From: an uncultured Acidobacteriota bacterium
Lineage (GTDB): Bacteria > Acidobacteriota > Thermoanaerobaculia > UBA5066
DNA length: 49,272 nt
Direction: 5' to 3'
Assembly (NCBI GenBank): GCA_903845115.1
Contig: CAIMWE010000005.1
Coordinates: 1 to 49,272 of the forward strand
The notes beneath the pieces were generated by a model that searched no databases, had not been told where the DNA came from, and worked only from the letters and a program-made list of their open reading frames with translations. Below, one piece after another: positions 1-8,547 of the stretch (position 1 is the first letter of the stretch; every line of letters starts with the position of its first letter). The position numbers and the translations under genes were made by a program.

Positions 1-1221
1 CGAGAGCCCCTCCCCCAGGCCCCACGCGCTCCCGAAGCGCTGGACGGCCGACGGAACGCCGAGGGCCTCTTCGAGACGGGTCCTGACCGCGGGAGGAAGG
101 ACGATGCCGCCCAGCTGGAGGCGGGGGACGACCTTCTCGACGTTGTCCTCGGCTTCCGTCTCGGGCTCCGCGCGCCTCTCCTCGGGCGAGGAGACGCTGA
201 TCACGGGGAAGATGCGGCGGAAGACGGGGCGGGGGACCAGCGCTTCCGTGGTGGCGCCGGACCGGCCGGTGGATCGCACCTCCACCAGGCCGCCCGTGAC
301 GAGCCGCGAGTCCGGACGCAGCCAGACGGAGGGCTCGTCGTCGGGTGACTCTGCCCCCAGCGCCAGGTCGAGGAGCGAGCCGGCGAGCGTGGCGTTGGCG
401 CCGGAGCGCTCGGCGACGAGGAGAAAGGCCGAGGCCTCCCCGATCGTCTGGATCCCGGCTCCGCCGAGGGCCTCGCCCAGGGGGTCTCCCGTCCGGTCGA
501 GGGCGTCCGCGGCGAATCGACGGAGGGCCCTGCGGACCGGCGCGATCCGGTCCCACCCGGGGCCGTCGACGAAGGGCTCGGCCCACCGGATCGGTCCGTT
601 TTCCCCCGCCACGACCGCCGAGAGGAGCGAGGCGGCGACGGAGAGCGCCCTGGACGTGAACGCCGCGTAGCCCTCGGGGATGTGGGGCTCCGCCGGCTCG
701 AACGCCGTCTCCCCCCGGAGAAGGGCCTCCCTGGCGGCGGCAGGGACGCGGTAGTAGCGCTTCTGGGAATCGGGGTCCGCGTCGCTGTGGACGAGGAGGT
801 GCGCCCGGAGCCGGCCGCTCTCCTCCAGCCGCGTCCGGGCCATCTCCTGCTGGACGTGGGTCGCCGCGCCGGCCGCGTCGCAGAGCTGCGCCAGGACGAG
901 GCCTCCGTTGGACCGGGCGTCGAACGAGTCCCGGACGAGGGCCAGGAGGAGGAGGCGGTCGAGGAGGTCGAGCCCGCTGGTGCCGTCCGGCCCGAACGAC
1001 TCGAGGGCGTCGAAGAACGGGAGCTTGACTCCGGACGCGCGGGTCGCTACGTTCCTGGCGAGGAGCCCGCGGATCTCTCCCAGGCGCCTCTCGACCGGGA
1101 AGATCCCGGAGCGGTACTCCTTTCCCGAGGAGCCGTTCATCGGCCCCAGGACGTCGAACCACCCCTCCAGGCAGGCCGCCTGGCTCGGGAGCGGGGCGGG
1201 GGGCGAGGCGGCTTTCGTCAT
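1..1221 (-). CDS. ATPase-like protein, N-terminal 407 residues (runs off left edge)
   Basis: Read on the minus strand, an open frame runs from ATG at 1221 to the window edge with no stop for 407 codons, and nearly every codon ends in G or C. AGGAGG at 1230-1235 lies 8 bases before the ATG. The N terminus (CLEGWFDVLGPM) is followed by helical sequence, then a basic stretch near residues 150-160 (DSQKRYYRVPAAAREALLRG) that looks like a winged-helix or linker region. The last visible part (LQLGGIVLPPAVRTRLEEAL) resembles the segment just before the AAA module in bacterial AAA ATPases that carry long N-terminal domains. The Walker motifs would lie beyond the window. The coding call is firm; the ATPase assignment is inference. 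It is divergent from the sbcDC-derived frame at 1420. Confidence 0.72.
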   Translation of the reverse strand, partial: MTKAASPPAPLPSQAACLEGWFDVLGPMNGSSGKEYRSGIFPVERRLGEIRGLLARNVATRASGVKLPFFDALESFGPDGTSGLDLLDRLLLLALVRDSFDARSNGGLVLAQLCDAAGAATHVQQEMARTRLEESGRLRAHLLVHSDADPDSQKRYYRVPAAAREALLRGETAFEPAEPHIPEGYAAFTSRALSVAASLLSAVVAGENGPIRWAEPFVDGPGWDRIAPVRRALRRFAADALDRTGDPLGEALGGAGIQTIGEASAFLLVAERSGANATLAGSLLDLALGAESPDDEPSVWLRPDSRLVTGGLVEVRSTGRSGATTEALVPRPVFRRIFPVISVSSPEERRAEPETEAEDNVEKVVPRLQLGGIVLPPAVRTRLEEALGVPSAVQRFGSAWGLGEGLS

Positions 1222-1419
1222 CGGTCGTTCCTCCTGAACTCAAGGTACCCGCGGGGGTAGGACAGAAGGTGACCCAGGTGGGCCGCGGCTGATGGCGAAC
1301 GTGTACGGGGCGTAGGACCGCCAGGCTGCTGCAAACCAAACCGGACGGGTGTACGCCATCTGTCCCAGGTGACGAAGTGCCGTGTCACCGTGAGCAAGAA
1401 GACGAACGAGGAGGTCCCG

Positions 1420-2691
1420 ATGCGGATCGTCCACACCGCCGACTGGCACCTGGGGCACGCCCTGTACGACCGGGACCGCGAGACGGAGCACGGCTTCTTC
1501 CTCGACTGGCTCCTCGGCCTCCTGGAGGAAAGGGAAGTCGACGCCCTCTCCGTCCGCGTCGTCGGCCTCCTCCCGCGGAACTCCGAAGGGCTGGACCTCG
1601 AGCGCCTCGTCGTCCCGCTCCGGAAGCGGACCGGGAAGGGCGAGGAGGGAGAGGTCGGTGCCTGGGTAGCCGCCGTCCCGTTCCTGAGGCTGGGCGACGT
1701 CCCGGGCGGCGAGATCGAGCCCGGGAGCGTCGTGGAGGGGGTCCGCGCGGTCTACGCGAAGGCGATCGGCGCCGCGCGGGAGAAGCGGAAGGAGGGCCAG
1801 GCGCTCGTCGCCACCGAGCACTGTAAGCTTCCCCCGGCGCTGCCCCTGCCGCCTGGTGCCGAGGACCTCCGCCCCTATCTCGAGGTGCGCCTCCGGTTCG
1901 AAGCGGCCGAACACGGATACCAGGCCGAGATCGCCGACGTGCGGGCCGTCGAGGTGAAGACGCAGGCAGCCGAGGCGATGGAGCGCCTGCAGGCCGACAG
2001 GGCGAAGGCCGGTCTCCCGGCCGAGGTGGCGGTCGACGCCGCCCTCGCCAAGGCCGCGGGCGCGCTCGCCGCTGCCCAGGAGGCCGCGAACGCCAGGCAG
2101 GCCGCGAAGCTGGGCGACGACGCGGCTCGGGTGAAGCTCGCCGGGCTGGAAAAGGAGATCGACGAGCACGCCCGGACGAGCCGCGTCTGGCTCAAGATGG
2201 ATGACCTCGTCGGTTCCCAGGACGGGAAGAAGTTCCGGATCTTCGTCCAGAGCCTCACCCTGGAGGCGCTCGTTCAGGCCGCGAATCACCACCTCCGGGA
2301 GCTGGCGCGCCGCTACCGGCTGGAGCGCGTCCCTGGGACCGACATGGATCTCCAGATCGTCGATTCGATCCTGGGGGACGAGCGGCGGAGCGTCCAGAGC
2401 CTCTCGGGGGGCGAGACCTTCCTCGTCTCGCTCGGTCTCGCCCTCGGCCTCTCGTCGCTTGCCACGCAGCAGACCCGCGTCGAGACCCTGTTCGTCGACG
2501 AGGGATTCGGGACGCTCGACGCCGACACGCTCGACAAGGCCCTCTCGGCCCTCGAGGCGCTCCAGGCCTCCGGCCGGAGAGTCGGCATCATCTCCCACGT
2601 CGCTGCCCTCACCGACCGGATCGCTACCCGCGTCGTCGTCACCCCGAAGGGCGTCGGCAGGAGCACCATCAGCGTCGTGGGGTTGTCGTGA
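1420..2691 (+). CDS. SbcD-SbcC composite frame, internally deleted, probably non-functional
   Basis: One uninterrupted 423-codon frame joins pieces of both subunits of the SbcCD (Mre11-Rad50) nuclease. Residues 1-41 are the SbcD start with metal motif I (HTADWHLG). Residues 42 to about 175 are SbcD middle and C-terminal pieces. From about 185 onward it is the SbcC C terminus, with the ABC signature SLSGGE (about residue 327), Walker B and D-loop LFVDEGFGTLD (about 357) and H-loop ISHV (about 391). The SbcD motifs GDxxD, GNHD and GHxH are absent, as are the SbcC Walker A and most of the coiled coil, so neither ATP hydrolysis nor nuclease activity should be possible as written. The start at 1420 is chosen because MRIVHTADWHLG is the canonical SbcD start and AGGAGG sits at 1409-1414. 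Each deletion kept the frame. A decayed locus or an assembly collapse are both possible. Confidence 0.8.
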   Translation: MRIVHTADWHLGHALYDRDRETEHGFFLDWLLGLLEEREVDALSVRVVGLLPRNSEGLDLERLVVPLRKRTGKGEEGEVGAWVAAVPFLRLGDVPGGEIEPGSVVEGVRAVYAKAIGAAREKRKEGQALVATEHCKLPPALPLPPGAEDLRPYLEVRLRFEAAEHGYQAEIADVRAVEVKTQAAEAMERLQADRAKAGLPAEVAVDAALAKAAGALAAAQEAANARQAAKLGDDAARVKLAGLEKEIDEHARTSRVWLKMDDLVGSQDGKKFRIFVQSLTLEALVQAANHHLRELARRYRLERVPGTDMDLQIVDSILGDERRSVQSLSGGETFLVSLGLALGLSSLATQQTRVETLFVDEGFGTLDADTLDKALSALEALQASGRRVGIISHVAALTDRIATRVVVTPKGVGRSTISVVGLS

Positions 2692-2838
2692 GGGGCATCA
2701 GCGTCACGGGGAGGTGAACCTCCAAGCTCGAAGGCCGGGGCCTGTGCCCTTCGTGCGGCGCAACCGGTCCCCTCGGCGAACGCCACTAGACCGGTGGAGG
2801 TCAAACAGGCCCCTGAAGACATGCCCTTGTGACAGACG

Positions 2839-3423
2839 TCAGTCGAGGAAGAGCCGGCCGAGGTCGATCCGGACAGACTCGAACGGCGGCGCCAGAAACA
2901 TCCTGTCGGGACCAGACGTTACCTCTGGAACGAGCGTGCCTCGCACGTTGACGAACGACTCGACGGTCTTCTGGTACGGGTCGGCGAGCCACAGCCAGCC
3001 GATCCCCATGGCGCCGTAGGCTTCGCATTTCGGGCCGCGATCGGCTTCTCTCGTGCCGGGCGAGATCACCTCGAGGACCCACTCGGGCATGCGGGCGATC
3101 AGCGCCTCGTCCGGCCCGGGCCAACCCGTCGTCGAGCGCCGCCAGCCCGCTACGTCGGGTATGAGCCGCGAAAAGGCGCGGGGCGAGCGGAGCTCGGGCT
3201 CGACGAGAAAGAGCCAGTCCGGGATCTCCGAACCCTCCCCGCTTCCGACCGCGGCATCGAGAATTCGCACGAGCTGGGCCTGTGTATGGCTATGGCGGAC
3301 GGAGGGACGGGGTGACATCAAGAAGACGCCAGAGGCAATCTCGGCTCGAACGTTCTCGGGCTGGGCCTCGACGAGCCGCTCGAGCCCGAGGAAGTCGGCC
3401 TTGAAATCTGGGACGGCTGACAT
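2839..3423 (-). CDS. Uma2-family endonuclease-like protein (DUF820)
   Basis: A 194-residue protein of the Uma2/DUF820 family, small PD-(D/E)XK-fold proteins often present in many copies and of largely unknown cellular role. The fold core is visible: IPDVAGW supplies the first acidic residue, WVLEVISPGT the second acidic residue and the typical E-V-x-S-P turn, and GPKCEAY the lysine, followed by GIGWLWLADP. The length is normal for the family. There is no clear Shine-Dalgarno sequence before ATG 3423, but TACGAT about 10 bases upstream could be a -10 box, which would give a very short leader. No partner gene is coupled to it. Confidence 0.85.
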   Translation of the reverse strand: MSAVPDFKADFLGLERLVEAQPENVRAEIASGVFLMSPRPSVRHSHTQAQLVRILDAAVGSGEGSEIPDWLFLVEPELRSPRAFSRLIPDVAGWRRSTTGWPGPDEALIARMPEWVLEVISPGTREADRGPKCEAYGAMGIGWLWLADPYQKTVESFVNVRGTLVPEVTSGPDRMFLAPPFESVRIDLGRLFLD

Positions 3424-3466
3424 ACGGAGGGAATCGTATCCGGGCGAAGCCTGTCAGATCAAATCA

Positions 3467-3499
3467 AGGGCGAAAACAAACGGAACAACAGCTCGACTC
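3467..3499 (-). repeat. 33 bp copy of the S9 peptidase signal-peptide coding region
   Basis: This stretch matches the bases that encode the signal peptide of the S9 peptidase near 10620-10652 (residues RAVVPFV and neighbours) at about 31 of 33 positions, in the same minus orientation. The rest of the peptidase is not here. The match is in a gap with no complete gene. Confidence 0.5.
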
Positions 3500-3638
3500 G
3501 GCGGCTCCTTACGGCGAAGAAGAGCAACCCGACTCTGGGAACGGTTGTTCGCTTGGCGGGAGCGGTCGGCCTTCGCCTGGAGCTCCGCCCGGCCCGTTCG
3601 CCGAGCCGAAGACGGCGAGCGGTCGCGCACGCCTGACG

Positions 3639-3850
3639 TCAAGCTGCAACGCTTCGGGGATTCCGCTTCTGGAATTCGCGCACGAGTTCGAGGACCTGGT
3701 CGTAGTCACGACCCGAAAGTTTGGTCTGGTATGGCTTGTCCAGGCCGGCCACCAGAACGAGGCTGGGGCCGCCGAGTCCGAGGTCTGCACCGGCCCTCTC
3801 CAGAAGGCAAGAGAGCCGGTAGTGGTGGCGGTCGGGGCCATCGACCCGGC
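3639..3850 (-). pseudogene. C-terminal remnant of an unidentified small protein
   Basis: In the 470-base gap before the TPR gene, one minus-strand frame reads as good protein for about 70 codons (DVYESRVDGPDRHHYRL, then GGPSLVLVAGLDKPYQTKL, ending KRNPRSVAA and TGA at 3641-3639). A TAA lies just upstream in frame and no ATG, GTG or TTG precedes the protein-like part, so the 5' end is missing. I do not recognise the family. The sequence VxGPDxHxYRLxCLLER suggests a small soluble protein and not a membrane protein. The rest of the gap (3500-3638) shows nothing I can name. Confidence 0.45.
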
Positions 3851-3894
3851 TCTCGTAAACGTCGCGAGGGCGTTACCATCGCCAGGGGGAATGC

Positions 3895-6800
3895 ATGGGA
3901 AAGCGCGGCCGGCGGGAATCTCTCCCGAGCCCTGAGGACGTCCTCGCGGGACGGGTCGAGGCCCGTGCGGCAGACCTCTTCGCGCTCGTCCACGACGTGA
4001 ACCCGACAGGGGAGGAGAGCCCTCGCGAGCGCGAGCGATACGCTCTGAAGTCCCGCCTCCAGGGTCTTCTCGTGACCCGGTTCCCTGACGAGATCGAGGT
4101 CGCCCTGGATGGGGAGAATCCCGACCTCGTCAGCCTGCGGCACCGGTCCGGACTCCGCGACGCATGCCACGCGCTCCTCTCCCAGCTGCCTGTGGAGGCC
4201 CGGGCGCTCCTGCGCCGGAGACTCGACGAGGCGCGGTCCGAGGCGGGGCGGGCAACGGATGAAGGCGCGGACATGACGAAAGGCGCCCGTGATGCCGGCC
4301 CTTCGCTCCGGATCGGCTCTGGCGCTGGCGACGAAGCGGACTCCGGGACTCTCCTTGCCCGAGGGCGCGAGGCGGTCGAGGCCTACGACTACGAGGAGGC
4401 GCAGCGCCTCCTCACGGCGGCTCTCGAGCGAGGGGCCGGCGTCCCGGCCGCCCGCGAGCTGCTCGAGCTGCTGGTCGATTTTCTGGCGGACGACGAGGGG
4501 GCGCTCGCGCTCGAGACCCGGCTCACCAGACCCGAGGCGGCGGACTTTTCGGTGCGCGCTCTCCTGGGGACGGCCGCCGCCCGGAGCGGCGCCGCGGAAC
4601 ACGCGTCGAGGCTGGTTCGCGGCCTGGAAGGGCCTCGGGTCGCGGCCGTCCACGCCGCTCTGGCCCGGCAGGCGCTCGACGCAGGCGACCCGCAGGGTGC
4701 GGCAGCCAGGCTCGAGGAGGCGAGGCGGTGCGACCCGGCCGAGCCTTCGCTCCGCGAGCTCGAGGGCGAGCTTGCCGCACGACGGCAGAAGGAGCGCAGC
4801 CCCGCGGAGGAGGCTCTCCTCGAGCTCCTCGGGGCGGGCGATCGGGACGCGGCCGAGGCCGCCGCGCGCGACATCGTCCGCCGATGGCCCGACAGCGGCA
4901 CCGGCAGGCGCGTCCTGCGCGAGATCGAGGAGACGCGCCGGACCGAGCGGGCGGAGGCCCTGGAGCGGGACGGACGGGAGGCACTCGACCAGGGTGATCC
5001 GGCGCGAGCAGCCCGGCTCTTCTCACAGGCATTGGCCGAGGGAGCAGGCTCACCGGCGCTGGGCGGGCTCCTCGAGCGCGCCCGGGCCGAAGTGGAGAGG
5101 CGAGCTGCCGACGCCTCGGTGAAGACGGCCAGCGAGGCGCTGGCCGGGACCGATCGTCTGGGAGCGCTCGTGCGATACGCGGAGCTACCGCCGGCCCTCC
5201 GGTCCCGGGTGCGGGCCGGTTCGAACGAGCACCTGCTCGCGATTCTCGACGAGGTCCTCGCCGCCGCGCTGGACCCGCGGCCCCGTCCGTCGGCCGAAGC
5301 GGCGTTCGCCGTGGCGGCTGCCGAGGCGGCGCTCGCGCGGGGAGATGCCCGCGCACCCGTGGAGGCGCTCGAGGCCCTCGGCCCTCACGAGAAGGTCCTC
5401 TCACGCGTCCCGAGGGCGTCCACTCTCCTGGCGGAGGCCGAGCAGCGTCTCTTTGCTCAGCGGAACGCCAGGGCCAGGGATGCGCTGGACCGCGCTGCCG
5501 CCGCTTTCGACGCGGGAAACCTGGACGGAGCCGCCGAGGCGCTTCGTGCGGTTTCCAAGAGCGATCTAGACGGGGAGGGGCGCGAGGGCCTCGCGCAGCT
5601 GAAGGGGCGGCTCCTCGAGGAAGAGGGGCGGGAGAAAGCCCGGCGCGAGGCGAACGCTCGTGCCGAGCAGCAGAGGGCCTGCAGGCTCCAGGTCTCCTCC
5701 GAGCCGTACCCGGCCGACGAGCTCGCCGACAGCAGCTCCGCCGCCAGAGTCGAGAACGCCTGCCCGTCCCTCAGCGCGGACGGGCGGGAGCTGGTGGTCG
5801 CAGACGTCTTCGACCAGTGGCTCTTCTTGCGCGTCGTCGACGTGGCCAGTTCTCAGGTCGTCCGCCGGCTGTCACTTCGCACCCCCCGGCCGCTGGGCGA
5901 CTTCCCCTCGGTCCTCGTGGAAGGCCTCAAGGTGACCGTGATGGGAGACGACGGCCGCTTCGTGAGTGTCGACCTCGAGAGCGGAGCCCTGATCCGGTCT
6001 GGCTCGCTGGCCCGCTCGCTCCCCGACCAGACCCGGATCGAAGGGGTCGAGCTCGTCCCTGGCTCGGACACCGTGTGGCTCGATGCGACCCTCGGCCAGG
6101 AACGCGGGCAGGCCGTCTTCGCGGTGGACCTCACCCACTCGAAACTCCTGAGGAGAATCCACGGCAGACGGAGCCTGGACGTGGTTTACCGGGGAGCGGA
6201 CTCCGTCCTCGTTCTCGAAGACGACGGGCTCGTCGAGATCTCGACCCCGGCGGGACTCAACTCGAGTGGCGCCGTCCCGCTGCTCCCGAGCCACGTCCAT
6301 GCCGTTGCTCCGGCGTCAGTGGGACCTGGCATCCTCGTGGCAGGTCCGACGACTGACGCCTTCCTTTCCGAAGACGATGTCGAAGAGGGCGACAGCGCGC
6401 TCAACGTCCTCGAGCTCAAGATCGACGGGAGCTGGGAAGTCGGGGTCAGGGTGAGGTTACCCGGGACCTATGGTGACTCCCCTTCCGCCCTTGCGACCGC
6501 GCGCGAGGAGGGTGCGTCCTTCGTCCTGAACACCCCGGCGGAAGAAACCCTCGTCTTCACCCTCGGGCCCGACCTCGTCGCCTCGGCCGCGGTGCCGCCG
6601 TCCGTCGTACCGAGGGAGACCGTGTTCTTCGTCGACGCCGCCTCGAGGCACGCCGTCGCTGGCTGCTGGTGGGGCGAGCGTTTCGCGGTGGTCCCTCTCG
6701 GGCGATCCACGCTCTGGCCGGCCTGGAATGGGCCGCTCGAGGCACGGTTCCCCTATGGCTCCATCCCGGGCCTCCAGGAAAGCTACGGGTGCGGCTTCTC

Positions 6801-7635
6801 GGGAAGGGCGTCGAAGGCTCATGCGCTGGCGGTCTACGCCCAGCTCGTGGACGTCCCGGAAGGCCGGCTCGCCCACGAAGTTGGGAAGCTGATCCAGACC
6901 GAGCGGACCGGCGACGATCTGACGGCCTTGGCCGGCGCCCTCGATCGTCTCGGCCGGACCTGGCACCTGCGGCAGCGGGTGGAGGAAGGCCTCCTCAGGC
7001 GCTTCCCGGAGCATCCCGCCGCGGTCCTCCTCCGCGCGAGAAGGGCCGCCGAGGCCGGAGACTGGGAGGCGGTCCAGGAAATCACCGGGGGCGCCCTGTC
7101 CGGCGCCGCTTCCGAGGGCCATCAGCACCTCCGCCACCTGCACGCGATCGCCCTCGCGCGGGCTGGGCATTGCCAGGCGGCGCTGAGGGTGCTCGAGCAG
7201 GAGCTCGCGAGCGGCGATGGCGATTGCGATCTCGGGCTTCTCGCTCGCTTTCTCCGGGAGTTCGTCGCCGACGAGCCCTCCGGATCCCCGGCCGGACGCC
7301 TTCTCACGCTGCTGAGAAGCGGAGTTTCCGCTCTCGCGGCCGGCGAGCCCCTCCGTGCGATCGAACACCTCGACCGTGGGCTGATCTGGGCCGCGGAGTT
7401 GCTGCAAGGGCATGCCCTCCTCGCCCGGGCCTGGCTCGAGACTGAGGCCGCCACGCCGCGGGACCTCTTCCGCAAGCGCCGGGCCCTTGCCCGGCTCCTC
7501 GACCTCCTCGGGGAGCCCGCGCTCTTCCGGCGCGACCTGCCGCCGCTGACGGGAGGGCTCGACGAGAAGGCCGTCGCCGAGGTCGCCGAGCGGGCACGGG
7601 CCTTCCTCCTCCTGGAGACCTCGGCCCGGAGCTGA
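3895..7635 (+). CDS. Large TPR / beta-propeller-like / TPR protein
   Basis: A 1246-residue soluble protein without signal peptide or membrane segment. Residues 1-130 form a charged N-terminal domain. From about 140 to 590 it is alanine-, leucine- and arginine-rich helical repeat sequence of TPR type (for example LLARGREAVEAYDYEEAQRLL, split here as repeat helices). About 600-970 changes to beta-rich sequence with repeated blade-like phrases (PSLSADGRELVVADVFDQW, LVPGSDTVWLDATLG), probably a propeller. About 990-1240 returns to TPR-like helices. Such proteins usually scaffold complexes; no enzyme motif is seen. AGGGGGA at 3884-3890 is a suitable ribosome site for ATG 3895. An overlapping ATG at 3891 is in another frame that stops soon. 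It appears to be monocistronic. Confidence 0.8.
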   Translation: MGKRGRRESLPSPEDVLAGRVEARAADLFALVHDVNPTGEESPRERERYALKSRLQGLLVTRFPDEIEVALDGENPDLVSLRHRSGLRDACHALLSQLPVEARALLRRRLDEARSEAGRATDEGADMTKGARDAGPSLRIGSGAGDEADSGTLLARGREAVEAYDYEEAQRLLTAALERGAGVPAARELLELLVDFLADDEGALALETRLTRPEAADFSVRALLGTAAARSGAAEHASRLVRGLEGPRVAAVHAALARQALDAGDPQGAAARLEEARRCDPAEPSLRELEGELAARRQKERSPAEEALLELLGAGDRDAAEAAARDIVRRWPDSGTGRRVLREIEETRRTERAEALERDGREALDQGDPARAARLFSQALAEGAGSPALGGLLERARAEVERRAADASVKTASEALAGTDRLGALVRYAELPPALRSRVRAGSNEHLLAILDEVLAAALDPRPRPSAEAAFAVAAAEAALARGDARAPVEALEALGPHEKVLSRVPRASTLLAEAEQRLFAQRNARARDALDRAAAAFDAGNLDGAAEALRAVSKSDLDGEGREGLAQLKGRLLEEEGREKARREANARAEQQRACRLQVSSEPYPADELADSSSAARVENACPSLSADGRELVVADVFDQWLFLRVVDVASSQVVRRLSLRTPRPLGDFPSVLVEGLKVTVMGDDGRFVSVDLESGALIRSGSLARSLPDQTRIEGVELVPGSDTVWLDATLGQERGQAVFAVDLTHSKLLRRIHGRRSLDVVYRGADSVLVLEDDGLVEISTPAGLNSSGAVPLLPSHVHAVAPASVGPGILVAGPTTDAFLSEDDVEEGDSALNVLELKIDGSWEVGVRVRLPGTYGDSPSALATAREEGASFVLNTPAEETLVFTLGPDLVASAAVPPSVVPRETVFFVDAASRHAVAGCWWGERFAVVPLGRSTLWPAWNGPLEARFPYGSIPGLQESYGCGFSGRASKAHALAVYAQLVDVPEGRLAHEVGKLIQTERTGDDLTALAGALDRLGRTWHLRQRVEEGLLRRFPEHPAAVLLRARRAAEAGDWEAVQEITGGALSGAASEGHQHLRHLHAIALARAGHCQAALRVLEQELASGDGDCDLGLLARFLREFVADEPSGSPAGRLLTLLRSGVSALAAGEPLRAIEHLDRGLIWAAELLQGHALLARAWLETEAATPRDLFRKRRALARLLDLLGEPALFRRDLPPLTGGLDEKAVAEVAERARAFLLLETSARS

Positions 7636-7747
7636 CGCGGGCCCACCTCCAACCCTCCAACCCTCCGTTCCTCTGTCGCCGAAAATCAAAGTTCCGTGAC
7701 GGCCCTCCCCCGGGGTGCGCGTTCGCGAGCGGCGCATAGACGAGCCG

Positions 7748-7822
7748 TCAGCCGAGCGCGTCGAGGTTCTTCCCCATCAGTCCCCGGATCCGCTCCGAGC
7801 CCGACTCGGTGACGAATGCGAA
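7748..7822 (-). pseudogene. Short C-terminal gene remnant
   Basis: A minus-strand frame reading AFVTESGSERIRGLMGKNLD and ending at TGA (7750-7748) has codon use like real genes here, but no start codon or upstream coding continuation. It lies in the 238-base gap between the TPR gene and a toxin-antitoxin pair. The family is not recognised, and chance is not excluded at this length. Confidence 0.25.
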
Positions 7823-7873
7823 AGAAGGCAAGGCTGGGGCCGGTGGGGAAGGCCGAAAGGAGCGAGCTGTAAA

Positions 7874-8110
7874 ATGAGCGCCGTGACGAAAGAAGACCTC
7901 CTCTTCGAGGCCATGAAGCTCCCGCTCAAGGAGCGCGCCGATCTTGCGGGCGAACTCCTGAAGAGCCTGGAGGAGCCACCTGAAGCCGAGCGCAAGGAGC
8001 TCTGGCTCGACGTGGCCGAGCGCCGCCTGCAGGAAATGCGCGACGGCAAGGTGAGGGAGATCCCGGCGGAAGAGGTCTTCGCACGTGGACGAGCGCGCCG
8101 AGCCTCGTAG
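7874..8110 (+). CDS. Antitoxin, putative addiction-module component family
   Basis: A 78-residue helical acidic/basic protein matching the small addiction-module component family that pairs with RelE/ParE toxins: KEDLLFEAMKLPLKERADLA is followed by GELLKSLEEPP and a C-terminal region that would wrap the toxin (EIPAEEVFARG). The start at ATG 7874 is preferred over upstream alternatives because family members begin just before this helix and AAGGAG lies upstream around 7857-7862. The gene overlaps the toxin gene by 26 bases, as usual for coupled antitoxin-toxin pairs. It probably neutralises the toxin and represses its own promoter. Confidence 0.85.
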   Translation: MSAVTKEDLLFEAMKLPLKERADLAGELLKSLEEPPEAERKELWLDVAERRLQEMRDGKVREIPAEEVFARGRARRAS

Positions 8111-8402
8111 AGCCGTCTTCCATCCGGAGGCCCAGGATGGATACGATGAGATCCTCGCCTACCTGGAGATCGAAGCGCCCGCCGTCGTGGAGGCCTTTCA
8201 GGAAGAGCTGATCCGGACGGTCGGCTTCATCGAGGCGCATCCCGAGGCCGCGCCCGCCGAGCGCGCCAGCGTCCGGTGCAAGCTTCTGATGCGCTTCCCC
8301 TACGAGCTTTACTACGTGGTGGAGCCCGACCGTCTCCGGGTGCTGGCCGTGGCTCACCAGAGGCGCCGGCCCGGCTACTGGATCGACCGGCAGAAGTCAT
8401 AG
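8085..8402 (+). CDS. RelE/ParE-family toxin
   Basis: A 105-residue protein with the RelE/ParE pattern: an N-terminal strand (RRAVFHPEAQDGYDEIL), a helical pair, then RCKLLMRFPYELYYVVEPDRLRVLAVAHQRRRPGYW, the typical beta-sheet and C-terminal basic/aromatic tail. RelE members cut mRNA in the ribosome and ParE members inhibit gyrase; sequence alone does not decide which applies. GTG at 8085 is the start and overlaps the antitoxin gene. Length and order are normal for the family. Confidence 0.85.
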   Translation: MDERAEPRRAVFHPEAQDGYDEILAYLEIEAPAVVEAFQEELIRTVGFIEAHPEAAPAERASVRCKLLMRFPYELYYVVEPDRLRVLAVAHQRRRPGYWIDRQKS

Positions 8403-8454
8403 CGGCTTCCCGCCCTCATGAGCCGCGTGAAGGCCACGCGGCCCTTCGTGCTTC

Positions 8455-8508
8455 GCCCGGCTCCTCGACCTCCCCGGGGAGCCCGCGCTCTTCCGGCGCG
8501 ACCTGCCG
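8455..8508. repeat. 54 bp copy of the 3' part of the TPR gene
   Basis: Positions 8455-8508 match 7489-7542, inside the last part of the TPR/propeller gene, at 53 of 54 bases and in the same orientation. The copy lies in the gap after the RelE/ParE toxin and before the end of the S9 peptidase gene. The toxin-antitoxin pair therefore sits between the gene end and a fragment of the same gene end. Confidence 0.8.
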
Positions 8509-8547
8509 TGGTGTTCCTACAGGCTTCGTCCCGGGCCCCGAGGCGTC

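Noticed and set aside
104-1260. Plus-strand open frames over the left end
   Set aside because: They are antisense to the minus-strand ATPase-like gene, whose frame is open to the edge with proper codon use and AGGAGG before its ATG.
1240-2598. Long minus-strand open frame opposite the sbcDC-derived frame
   Set aside because: It is the antisense shadow of a GC-rich gene; the plus strand has a ribosome site and recognisable SbcD and SbcC motifs, the minus strand has none.
2710-2723. GGAGGT-GA-ACCTCC inverted repeat after the sbcDC frame
   Set aside because: Loop of two bases and no T run; not a convincing terminator.
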